A DNA stretch of 64,000 bases. Source: VXLM01 sp965242665 (lineage in GTDB: Bacteria > Chloroflexota > Dehalococcoidia > Lucifugimonadales > VXLM01). Below, one piece after another: positions 51,719-59,267 of this stretch (the first letter of the stretch is position 1; every line of letters starts with the position of its first letter). Location: assembly GCA_965242665.1 (NCBI GenBank), contig OZ251484.1, forward strand, positions 3,100,001 to 3,164,000. The letters run 5' to 3'. The notes beneath the pieces are model-generated. The model saw only the letters and a list, made by a program, of their open reading frames with translations, made no database searches and was not told the DNA's origin. A program made the position numbers and the translations under genes.

Positions 51719-52482
51719 ATCCACTGCCATATGACGCCGTAAGAGAGTACGTGAATGAGCATGTGTCAGTCTTCCATGAGGGACGCCTTGAGTCACTGCG
51801 TAACCTTGAGATGAAGAAGATACTCCAAAAGAACCCTTATCTGTTCAGGGCAAAGAATGTCTTGACCGCATCGGAGATGGTGAATGGATTCTTGGACGCC
51901 TTTCTCTCCTCTTCTGAGGAAGAGCGTTTTGGAACGTTCCTTGAAGGCTTGGCTATATTTGTTGCGGAGCATACGACCGGAGGTCATAAGTCGTCGGCCA
52001 CCGGAGTGGATTTGGAGTTCTTCAACAAAGGTGTGCATTACATAGTGTCTGTGAAATCCGGCCCGAATTGGGGTAATAGTGCACAGCAGGATAAGCAAGA
52101 AGAGGATTTGAAGAAGGCGGTCGCAACGGTCAAGCAGAGGAATATGAATGCGAACGTTCAACCTGTATTGGGAATATGCTACGGGCGTACAAGGACAAGC
52201 TTCCTTCGAGGTTATATGAAGGTTGTGGGACAGAACTTCTGGTACTTCATAAGCGAAGACAAGAATCTGTACACTGACATCGTCGATCCAATAGGATACA
52301 GGGCGAAGGAACATAACGATGCGTACTTGTCCAAGAAGGCAGAGGTTGCCAATCTGATTACAAGAGACTTCATCGGGGAGTACTGTGACAGGTCTGGTGC
52401 GATTGCGTGGGACAAACTGGTTCGAGCTACATGCGGCAACTATGACTTGTGCAAGTTCCTTCCCAACTATGCGACGCCCTAG
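51715..52482 (+). CDS. PmeII-like type II restriction endonuclease
   Basis: A 255-residue nuclease. ILQKNPYLFRAKNV, then GTFLEGLAIFVAEHTTGG, HKSSATGVDLEFF and YIVSVKSGPNWGNS match the PmeII-type restriction enzymes as I know them. The Asp in VDLEFF and the Lys of VSVKSG form a PD-(D/E)xK-like site. ICYGRT and KVVGQNFWYFIS continue the match. It is coupled to the methyltransferase by a four-base overlap, which together make a complete R-M pair. Confidence 0.85.
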   Translation: MNPLPYDAVREYVNEHVSVFHEGRLESLRNLEMKKILQKNPYLFRAKNVLTASEMVNGFLDAFLSSSEEERFGTFLEGLAIFVAEHTTGGHKSSATGVDLEFFNKGVHYIVSVKSGPNWGNSAQQDKQEEDLKKAVATVKQRNMNANVQPVLGICYGRTRTSFLRGYMKVVGQNFWYFISEDKNLYTDIVDPIGYRAKEHNDAYLSKKAEVANLITRDFIGEYCDRSGAIAWDKLVRATCGNYDLCKFLPNYATP

Positions 52483-52563
52483 TTGCAATTGTCTCCGTGC
52501 CCCCGCCTTCCCCTTGCCGCGGCGCGTATCGTACAATAGGAGCGTGCAGAGGAGGGAATGGTC

Positions 52564-53130
52564 ATGAAGGTACTGTGTCTCGTCGTTGCGGCGGCTGTGC
52601 TGGGGTTGGCGGCGTGGGGGTGTTCGATGGACGTTTCTGTGGATGTTTCTGTTTCCGAGGATGGAGGGGACGGGGCTTCTGCGGTCGGGGAGGGCGGCTC
52701 TGCGCCGGGCTTTCAGGTGGAGGCGTTTGGGAACGAGAACTACGCCGAGGGTGAGTCGGTGGGGTTGGACGCATTCGCGGGGATGCCTGTCGTCCTGAAT
52801 TTTTGGTATCCGTCTTGTCCGCCTTGTCGTTTGGAGATGCCGCATTTCGAGGCGGCGTTTCAGACGTACAAGGATCGGGTGGCTTTCGTGGGGATTCAGC
52901 AGTTGGGGTTGGACTCGGCGTCTGATGGGCAGGAGTTCGTGGATGAGTTTGGTTTGACGTATGCGATTGGTGCGGATCGGACTGGGACGGTCATCCGGGA
53001 GTATCAGGTGGTGTCGTTTCCGACGACGGTGTTCTTGGATGGCGATCATGCGGTTGTGCGGAAGTGGGCGGGGCCGCTGGATGAGGAGAAGTTGGGTGAG
53101 TTGATCGAGGAGCTCTTGTCCGCGTCGTAG
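52564..53130 (+). CDS. TlpA/ResA-like thioredoxin-fold lipoprotein
   Basis: A 188-residue lipoprotein. The lipobox is LAAWGC at the end of the signal peptide. The thioredoxin fold has the active-site SCPPC (WYPSCPPCR), near residue 85, and the cis-Pro loop VVSFPTTVF. CPPC is an unusual, more reducing or metal-binding variant, not the common CxxC of TlpA (CPHC/CEPC). I chose the ATG at 52564, nine bases after AGGAGG, over the one at 52558. It probably keeps Cys residues reduced in extracytoplasmic proteins such as cytochrome c or copper sites; the CopD-like gene follows 41 bases later. Confidence 0.88.
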   Translation: MKVLCLVVAAAVLGLAAWGCSMDVSVDVSVSEDGGDGASAVGEGGSAPGFQVEAFGNENYAEGESVGLDAFAGMPVVLNFWYPSCPPCRLEMPHFEAAFQTYKDRVAFVGIQQLGLDSASDGQEFVDEFGLTYAIGADRTGTVIREYQVVSFPTTVFLDGDHAVVRKWAGPLDEEKLGELIEELLSAS

Positions 53131-53171
53131 GCTGTGTTTGCTACAATGGCGGCTGCGACCTAGGCGTTGTC

Positions 53172-53708
53172 TTGCGTCTGGGAGAAGGTGGACGGGGAGG
53201 GCGCTCCGAGCTGGATATTGGCGATGTATTCCTGACCATCGTGCGATGGCTGCACGTGCTGGCGGCGGCGGTGTGGGTAGGGGGGAGCGTTTTCTATTTG
53301 ATCGTGCTCGTTCCTACGATGCGGCGGATACCGGACGTTCCGCGGGCGCTGTCGTCTGCGCTTGGGGTAGAGTTTCGTACGGTTGTGGTCACCAGTATCG
53401 TGGTCTTGGTGGCGACTGGGGTCATCTTGGCGTTCGATCGGTTGACGGAGGTTGAGCCGCCGTATGCCGCGACGTTGGGCGTCAAGGTCGTGTTGTCTGT
53501 TTGGATGTTTGCGTTGGCGCGGGATCGGCGGCGGCACTCGCGGACGTTGGACGCCTTTCGGAGTGTCCCGGCCCCGCCGCCGACGCTGTGGGGGAGGATA
53601 GTCTCTGCGTTGTCGGGGTACAATATGTTGGTGATACTCGGCGTCGTGATCTTCTTCTTGTCGGACTTGCTTGGGGCGCTGTTCGAGATCGAGCTCCGCG
53701 GGGAGTAG
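53172..53708 (+). CDS. CopD-like (copper resistance D) membrane protein
   Basis: A 178-residue protein with four transmembrane helices, which fits the short CopD-domain proteins. RWLHVLAAAVWVGGSVFYLIVL is the first helix with its His, and GYNMLVILGVVIFFLSDLL the last. The start is uncertain: TTG 53172 gives the length shown but has no clear ribosome-binding site, and a start nearer DIGDVFL is possible. Copper binding is not certain, since the family is only loosely defined. It follows the thioredoxin lipoprotein, which suggests a shared extracytoplasmic role. Confidence 0.7.
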   Translation: MRLGEGGRGGRSELDIGDVFLTIVRWLHVLAAAVWVGGSVFYLIVLVPTMRRIPDVPRALSSALGVEFRTVVVTSIVVLVATGVILAFDRLTEVEPPYAATLGVKVVLSVWMFALARDRRRHSRTLDAFRSVPAPPPTLWGRIVSALSGYNMLVILGVVIFFLSDLLGALFEIELRGE

Positions 53709-53721
53709 GGGGCGTTTAGGT

Positions 53722-53904
53722 GTGAAACGCAGTTTGCTCGACATCTTGGTTTGCCCGATGTGCAAGGGCGATCTTATGCTTGCGGTCGACGAGGAGGACG
53801 GTGCGGAGATCGTGTCCGGCGCGCTTCATTGCGGGGCGTGCGGTCTCGACTACCCGATAGAGGATACCATTCCCAATCTGCTTCCTCCGGAGATGAGGGA
53901 CTGA
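53722..53904 (+). CDS. Trm112-family zinc-ribbon protein
   Basis: A 60-residue protein with a zinc ribbon: CPMCKGDL near the N-terminus and CGACGLDYPIEDTIPNLLP near the end. This is the bacterial Trm112-like (YcaR) pattern. Trm112 proteins activate methyltransferases or, in bacteria, accompany lipid A kinases or glycosyltransferases. It starts at GTG 53722, following a GGGGGCG stretch, and lies between the CopD-like gene and pncB. Its partner is unknown. Confidence 0.85.
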   Translation: MKRSLLDILVCPMCKGDLMLAVDEEDGAEIVSGALHCGACGLDYPIEDTIPNLLPPEMRD

Positions 53905-53908
53905 CCCG

Positions 53909-55303
53909 ATGGACACCATGGTTGACAAGTCGGACGGCGATTGGGACGGCGCTGAGGTGTATTCACCGGAGCGCTGCGCCCTTCCACTCTTTACGGACTT
54001 GTACCAGCTGCGGATGCTTCAGGCGTACTTCGTGGAGGGGATGATGGAGGAGGCGGTGTTCTCTCTGTTCGTCCGGCGGCTGCCGTCTCGCCGCAATTTG
54101 TTGCTGGCGTGCGGCGTCGATACCGTCACGCGCTGCCTCGAGCGCCTCCGCTTCACCCAGAGCGACCTTTCGTACCTCGACTCTCTGGGGGAGTTCAGCC
54201 GTGGCTTCTTGGACTGGCTGGAGGGCTTTCGCTTCACGGGAGACGTTCGGGCAGTCCGCGAGGGCACGCCGGTGTTTGGGCGGGAGCCGATCATGGAGGT
54301 TTCCGCGCCGCTGCCTCAGGCGCAGCTTGTGGAGACGTTCGTCATGAACCAGGTTCAGTTGCAGACCATGCTTGCTTCGAAGGCGTACCGTCTCGTGGCT
54401 GCGGCGTGCGGTCGTCCGGTGGTGGACTTTGGGGCGAGGCGGATGCACGGGGTGGATGCGGCGGTGCAGGCGGCTCGGGCGTTCACTGTCGCTGGGGTGT
54501 CCGCGACGTCCAACGTGCTTGCGGGCCGGATTCACGGCGTTCTCCTGGCGGGGACGATGGCGCATAGCTATATCCAATCGCATGAGGATGAGTATGCGGC
54601 CTTCCGCGCTTTCTCCGAGTTGTACCCGGAGACCGCGCTCTTGGTGGACACCTACGACACGATGGGAGGAGTGGACGGGGTGATCCGCTTGGCGAAGAGT
54701 TTGGGTCGAGATTTCGCGGTGCGTGCGGTGCGGCTCGATTCGGGGGATTTGCTCGATCTGTCGAGGCGCGCGCGGGAAGCATTGGACGATGCTGGGCTCC
54801 ATCAGGTGGAGATATTGGCGAGCGGGGGTTTGGATGAGGACGCGATCTCGGCCTTGGTATCCGCCGGCGCGCCCATCGACGGCTTTGGCGTCGGTACTGG
54901 CATGGGGGTGTCCAGCGACGCGCCGTATTTGGATATCGTCTATAAGATGACTGCCTATGCCGGACGAGGGCGGGTGAAGCTATCCGCATCCAAGGAGGTG
55001 CTGCCAGGGCCGAAGCAGGTGTTCCGCGAGTCGGACGGCGCATTCGACACGGGCGACACGATCGCCCGCGCGGACGAGAACTTGTGCGGCCGCCCGCTGC
55101 TCTCGGATGTCATGCGCGGCGGCAACCGACTCCGGTGCGCGGTCTACGACCTCGACGCAGTTCGCCGATACACGGCGGATCAGGTTGCGCGCCTGCCCGC
55201 TTCGACGCGCGGTATCTCCGCACCGGACCGACCGTACCCCGTCGAGGTGAGTGCGGCTCTGCTCGACTATCATCGTGAGGTTTCGATGCGAACTGCCTCG
55301 TGA
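53909..55303 (+). CDS. pncB: Nicotinate phosphoribosyltransferase
   Basis: A 464-residue enzyme that joins nicotinate with PRPP to give NaMN, a salvage step of NAD synthesis. FTDLYQLRMLQAY starts the family, FGARRMHGVDAAVQAAR is the phosphoribosyl-loop region, GTMAHSYIQSHEDEYAAF carries the conserved His that is phosphorylated, and VDTYDTMGGVDG and RLDSGDL follow. GFGVGTGMG is the PRPP phosphate loop. The start at 53909 lies four bases after the Trm112 stop. Together with the nicotinamidase downstream it forms the two-step route from nicotinamide to NaMN. Confidence 0.96.
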   Translation: MDTMVDKSDGDWDGAEVYSPERCALPLFTDLYQLRMLQAYFVEGMMEEAVFSLFVRRLPSRRNLLLACGVDTVTRCLERLRFTQSDLSYLDSLGEFSRGFLDWLEGFRFTGDVRAVREGTPVFGREPIMEVSAPLPQAQLVETFVMNQVQLQTMLASKAYRLVAAACGRPVVDFGARRMHGVDAAVQAARAFTVAGVSATSNVLAGRIHGVLLAGTMAHSYIQSHEDEYAAFRAFSELYPETALLVDTYDTMGGVDGVIRLAKSLGRDFAVRAVRLDSGDLLDLSRRAREALDDAGLHQVEILASGGLDEDAISALVSAGAPIDGFGVGTGMGVSSDAPYLDIVYKMTAYAGRGRVKLSASKEVLPGPKQVFRESDGAFDTGDTIARADENLCGRPLLSDVMRGGNRLRCAVYDLDAVRRYTADQVARLPASTRGISAPDRPYPVEVSAALLDYHREVSMRTAS

Positions 55304-55357
55304 GACGTGCGCGTTCGACCGACGCGCACGCGGGAATCAATCGGAAGGAGAAACGCC

Positions 55358-55933
55358 ATGACTACCAGTCCGGACGACCTTCGGCGCGGCGACGCGCTCA
55401 TAGTGGTCGACGTTCAGAACGACTTTTGCCCCGGCGGCGCGCTGCCTATCGCCGGCGGCGACGAGGTGATCCCAGTCTTGAACCGTTGGATCGATGCGGC
55501 GGCCACCCGGGGCGTTTCCGTCTATGCCTCCCGCGACTATCATCCCATCGGGCATATGAGCTTCGATGAGGCCGGCGGCCCTTGGCCTCTGCATTGCGTG
55601 CAGGACACTGAGGGCGCGCGCTTCCATCATGATCTCCGGCTGCCTGCCGGCGCGGTGGTCGTCACCAAGGGCGTGCGCCTCGACCAAGACCAGAACTCTG
55701 CATTCGACCAGACGGGGCTTGGGACAGATCTGCGGAAGCAGGGCGTCGAGCGCGTGTGGGTGGGCGGCCTTGCCGAAGACGTGTGCGTGCTGGCCACGGC
55801 CATCGATGCGCGCAAGGAAGGCTTTGAAGTCGTTCTCATTCAGGACGCCACTCGTCCGGTCACCGAGTCTGGCGGTCAGGCCGCTCGCGCCGAGATGCGC
55901 GCCGCGGGCGTTCGGATATGCGCGTCGTCGTAA
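55358..55933 (+). CDS. pncA: Nicotinamidase (isochorismatase-type hydrolase)
   Basis: A 191-residue enzyme converting nicotinamide to nicotinate. Catalytic residues: Asp in VVDVQNDFCPGG, Lys in VVVTKGV, and Cys in LAEDVCVLATA. Metal-binding residues appear in SRDYHPIGHMSF. PLHCVQDTEGA is also diagnostic. ATG 55358 is preceded by GGAAGGAG. It is 55 bases after pncB in the same orientation. Confidence 0.95.
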   Translation: MTTSPDDLRRGDALIVVDVQNDFCPGGALPIAGGDEVIPVLNRWIDAAATRGVSVYASRDYHPIGHMSFDEAGGPWPLHCVQDTEGARFHHDLRLPAGAVVVTKGVRLDQDQNSAFDQTGLGTDLRKQGVERVWVGGLAEDVCVLATAIDARKEGFEVVLIQDATRPVTESGGQAARAEMRAAGVRICASS

Positions 55934-55963
55934 GAGAAACCGGGAACGGTCGATATGCGAGAT

Positions 55964-56428
55964 TCATCCTGACCACTCGGCGAGGAGCTGCGAGACGGTC
56001 TTCTTGCGGACTGGATGAATGGCTTGCGGGGCTATCTCTACGAATGGGCGCAGCACGAACTCGCGTTCGGTCATGCGGGGGTGGGGGATCGTCAGGTGCG
56101 GCGCATCGATGACGAGGTTGCCGTATAGGAGGATGTCGATGTCCAGTGCGCGCGGGCCGTTCAGGATGGGGCGGCGCGATCCTGCGATCCGCTGAATGCG
56201 CCGGATCTCGTGCAGCAGTTCGAACGGATTCAAGACCGTCCGGATGCGGCATACGGCGTTGACAAACGAGGGTTGGAACGTCACGCCCACGGGGGCGGTC
56301 TCGTAGAAGCTCGATACGACGAGGTTGGATGACAGCGTTCGCAGTTGGTCGAGCGCGTCCGCGATGTTCTGCCGCCTGCACCCGAGGTTCGAGCCGAGTC
56401 CTAGATACGCTTCAGCCGTCGTCGGCAT
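55964..56428 (-). CDS. folK: 2-amino-4-hydroxy-6-hydroxymethyldihydropteridine pyrophosphokinase
   Basis: A 154-residue HPPK that transfers pyrophosphate from ATP to 6-hydroxymethyl-dihydropterin in folate synthesis. LGLGSNLGCRRQNI is the N-terminal signature, SSFYETAPVG the substrate region, and GPRALDIDILLYG (with the catalytic acidic residues) then IPHPRMTEREFVLRP the C-terminal signature. It overlaps folP by 17 bases, so the two folate enzymes are coupled. Confidence 0.96.
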   Translation of the reverse strand: MPTTAEAYLGLGSNLGCRRQNIADALDQLRTLSSNLVVSSFYETAPVGVTFQPSFVNAVCRIRTVLNPFELLHEIRRIQRIAGSRRPILNGPRALDIDILLYGNLVIDAPHLTIPHPRMTEREFVLRPFVEIAPQAIHPVRKKTVSQLLAEWSG

Positions 56429-57293
56429 TCTTCCAACCTCGTATTACTGCGTCCGTCATTCGGGCGACTCTCGCCATCTCCTTCACGTCGTGGACTCGCA
56501 CGATGTCCGCTCCGCCGGCGATCGAGAGTGCGACGGCCGCGGCCGTCCCCTCCATGCGCTGGTCGACCGGTAGATTGAGCACGTAGCCGATGGTGGACTT
56601 GCGAGACATGCCCACTAGCAGCGGGAAGCCGAGCGCCGCGACCTCGTCGAGCCGGCGCAGTATCTCTAGGTTGTGCTGGGCAGTCTTGCCGAACCCCATG
56701 CCTGGGTCGATTACTATCCGGTTTCCGTCCACTCCCCCTTCTACCGCCGCATCTACGCGCTTGTGCAGGGAGTCGATTACGTCCGGCATCAAGTCGTCGT
56801 ACTTCGTCCCTATCTGGTTGTGCATGAGGACGACGGCTGCTCCGGTATCCGCCGCGACCGCCGCCATGTCCGAGTCTCGTTGGAAGGCCCAAACGTCGTT
56901 TATCATAGAGGCTCCCGCTTCGACTGCGGCCGTTGCTACTGCGGCCTTGTAGGTGTCGACGCTTATCGGCAGATCGGTTTCCCTCTCCACACTCTCTATC
57001 ACGGGAAGGACTCTTGCCATCTCTTGGTCTGTGGATACTGGATCCGTTTTGCCGTAGACGCTTGGCGGGCGGGTCGATTCGCCGCCGATGTCGATGATAT
57101 CCGCGCCGTCCTGTTGGAATCGCACGGCTTGTTTGACGGCTGCGTCGACGTCCTCGCCCACTCCGTCGTTGGAGAACGAGTCGGGCGTGACGTTCAGGAT
57201 GCCCATGATGTACGTCCGTTCGCCCCAAGCGAACGTCCTGCCTCCGATATTCGTCACGCGGTTGCGTGTACCTCCGTCGTCCACCGAGTTCAT
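56412..57293 (-). CDS. folP: Dihydropteroate synthase
   Basis: A 293-residue enzyme joining p-aminobenzoate to dihydropterin pyrophosphate; it is the target of sulfonamides. MGILNVTPDSFSNDG is the N-terminal signature, IIDIGGESTRP the second, and IVIDPGMGFGKTAQHN and LLVGMSRKSTIG hold the pterin-binding residues. ATG 57293 begins MNSVDDGG. The stop lies within the folK start region. It is divergent from the carboxyltransferase operon. Confidence 0.96.
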   Translation of the reverse strand: MNSVDDGGTRNRVTNIGGRTFAWGERTYIMGILNVTPDSFSNDGVGEDVDAAVKQAVRFQQDGADIIDIGGESTRPPSVYGKTDPVSTDQEMARVLPVIESVERETDLPISVDTYKAAVATAAVEAGASMINDVWAFQRDSDMAAVAADTGAAVVLMHNQIGTKYDDLMPDVIDSLHKRVDAAVEGGVDGNRIVIDPGMGFGKTAQHNLEILRRLDEVAALGFPLLVGMSRKSTIGYVLNLPVDQRMEGTAAAVALSIAGGADIVRVHDVKEMARVARMTDAVIRGWKNADDG

Positions 57294-57332
57294 TTTCGTC
57301 TAGGGTCGTTGCCTTGCAAGCCGCTTGGAGAT

Positions 57333-57362
57333 TTGGTACGGTAATGGTGATCATTATACCAA
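57333..57362. promoter_or_regulatory. Divergent promoter/inverted repeat between folP and the carboxyltransferase operon
   Basis: TTGGTA (57333) and TACCAA (57357) form an inverted repeat with an 18-base gap. On the minus strand TATAAT (57358-57353) is a perfect -10 for folP; on the plus strand TTGGTA and TATACC, 16 bases apart, may serve the carboxylase. A TGATCA palindrome sits at the centre. Confidence 0.4.
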
Positions 57363-57458
57363 GTGGAGCCGACCGTCGGCATTCGCCCGGGAGTGCATAG
57401 GTTGCCGACGGGGTAGACGACCCTAACGTGAGGAGTGTTCATATGAGCGTCTGGAATC

Positions 57459-59021
57459 ATGGTTCTCAAGCGTAAAGTCGACGTCGTTCTGGAAGAGCTC
57501 GATGGATTGCGCGAGCAGTCGAGGCAGGGTGGCGGTCCTGCACGGATCGACGCGCAGCACGCCAAGGGCAAGCTGACCGCCCGCGAGCGCATCGACTTGC
57601 TCTTCGACGACGGCACGTTCGAGGAGCTGGATGCCTTCGTTCAGCACCGCGCCTCCGAGTTTGGGATGGGAGACCGGAGGTATCTCGGAGATGCGGTCGT
57701 CACCGGCTACGGCAAGATAGATGGCCGCATCTGTTTCGCCTACTCCCAGGACTTCACTGTCATTGGAGGCACTCTGTCCGAGGTCGTCGCTCAGAAGATA
57801 TGCAAGGTCATGGATCTGGCGTCCGCGAGCGGGGCCCCGATCGTTGGCCTAATCGATTCCGGCGGGGCGCGTATCCAAGAGGGCATCGACAGCTTGGCTG
57901 GATATAGCGCCATCTTCCAGCGGAATGTGAGATATTCCGGCGTCGTTCCCCAGATATCCGCTATGCTTGGGCCGGCAGCCGGCGGGGCCGTGTATTCGCC
58001 GGCTCTGACCGATTTCATCATGATGGTTCGCGGTATCGGGCAGCTCTACATTACGGGGCCCGACGTCGTGAAAGCGGCTACGGGCGAAGTTGTTTCCCAC
58101 GACGAACTTGGCGGCGCGGAGGCGCACGCGACCAAGAGCGGCGTTTGCCAATTCGTATGGGAATCGGAGCATCAGTGCATAGACGAGATCCGTCGGCTGC
58201 TTGGTTTCCTGCCCCAAAATAACATGGAGGAACCTCCGCGCCGGAGCGCGCAGGACGACCCCAATCGACAAGACCGCGCGCTCCTCCACGCGGTGCCGGA
58301 CAACCCCAACCAACCCTACGACATGATGGACATCCTCTTGCAAGTCATCGATGACGGTGACTTCATGGAAGTGCATCGAATGTACGCCAGAAACATCATC
58401 GTAGGGTTTGCTAGGTTCGACGGGCGGCCTGTCGGCCTCGTCGCCCAGCAACCCGACCACCTCGCAGGCCTGCTCGACATAAACGCATCGACGAAGGCCG
58501 CTCGATTCATACGGTTCTGCGACGCCTTCAACATTCCTCTCGTTACCTTCATCGACGTGCCGGGCTATATGCCGGGCACCGTCCAAGAGTACGGTGGTAT
58601 CATCAAGCACGGCGCCAAGCTCCTCTATGCGTATGCGGAGGCGACCGTGCCGAAGATCAGCGTGCTCATTCGCAAGGCATACGGCGGGGCATACATCGCA
58701 ATGAGCAGCAAGAACCTGAAGGGCGACATCAACTATGCTTGGCCGACGGGACAAGTTGCGGTAATGGGCGCCGAGGGCGCTGTCAACATCGTGTACCGTG
58801 ATCGGATCCGCAAGGACTCCGACCCGGACTCCAAGCGCGCCGAGCTCATCGGCGACTACGAGCGTTTGTTCATGAATCCCTACGTCGCCGCGAGCCGAGG
58901 TCTCATCGACGACGTTATCGATCCCGCTGAAACGCGCCCGAAGATCGTGCGCGCGCTCGAGATGCTCGAAAACAAACGAGAAACTCTCCCGCCCAAGAAG
59001 CATGGGAGCATTCCGCTATGA
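57459..59021 (+). CDS. Acyl-CoA carboxyltransferase (12S-like, propionyl/methylmalonyl-CoA type)
   Basis: A 520-residue beta-type carboxyltransferase. KLTARERIDLLFDDG, then FTVIGGTLSE, GLIDSGGARIQEG (oxyanion and CoA site), VVPQISAMLGPAAGGAVYSPA and the C-terminal FIDVPGYMPGTVQEYGGII with RKAYGGAYIAMSSK are family signatures. The family covers PccB, methylmalonyl-CoA decarboxylase alpha and transcarboxylase 12S. The ATG at 57459 was chosen for its family N-terminus. It overlaps the small gene downstream (ATGA) and lies beside a biotin carrier-bearing oxaloacetate/pyruvate carboxyltransferase. Confidence 0.95.
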   Translation: MVLKRKVDVVLEELDGLREQSRQGGGPARIDAQHAKGKLTARERIDLLFDDGTFEELDAFVQHRASEFGMGDRRYLGDAVVTGYGKIDGRICFAYSQDFTVIGGTLSEVVAQKICKVMDLASASGAPIVGLIDSGGARIQEGIDSLAGYSAIFQRNVRYSGVVPQISAMLGPAAGGAVYSPALTDFIMMVRGIGQLYITGPDVVKAATGEVVSHDELGGAEAHATKSGVCQFVWESEHQCIDEIRRLLGFLPQNNMEEPPRRSAQDDPNRQDRALLHAVPDNPNQPYDMMDILLQVIDDGDFMEVHRMYARNIIVGFARFDGRPVGLVAQQPDHLAGLLDINASTKAARFIRFCDAFNIPLVTFIDVPGYMPGTVQEYGGIIKHGAKLLYAYAEATVPKISVLIRKAYGGAYIAMSSKNLKGDINYAWPTGQVAVMGAEGAVNIVYRDRIRKDSDPDSKRAELIGDYERLFMNPYVAASRGLIDDVIDPAETRPKIVRALEMLENKRETLPPKKHGSIPL

Positions 59022-59212
59022 CGGCGCGTTCCGACAAGCTGACGTCTGCCATCGCGGCCGCCGTCCAACGGTACATCGATTGGGAAACCGACATCGTCTC
59101 TGTGCGCGCGGCCTACAGACCATTGAGCCCCTGGAAGTCTGTGAACTGGCGCACGATCCGAGAAGCGAACCATCATCCAACGAACCTTTGGAAGCAAGCC
59201 CCATGGCATTGA
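59018..59212 (+). CDS. Small carboxyltransferase-associated protein (epsilon/gamma-like)
   Basis: A 64-residue protein whose start overlaps the 12S-like stop (ATGA). It has an N-terminal amphipathic helix (LTSAIAAAVQRYIDWE) and then AAYRPLSPWKSVNWRTI. Short proteins with an A-A-A-V-x-x-Y-x-x-x-E helix and an SPW-x-x-x-x-R segment occur between carboxylase genes in many bacteria, perhaps as assembly subunits. There is no transmembrane helix, so it is not a classical OadG gamma subunit. The function is unknown. Confidence 0.6.
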   Translation: MTARSDKLTSAIAAAVQRYIDWETDIVSVRAAYRPLSPWKSVNWRTIREANHHPTNLWKQAPWH

Positions 59213-59267
59213 CTGCCCATCCCATCTTGCCCATCGGCGCCCCCCGGGTGCGCGAGTGTCTGTGCGT

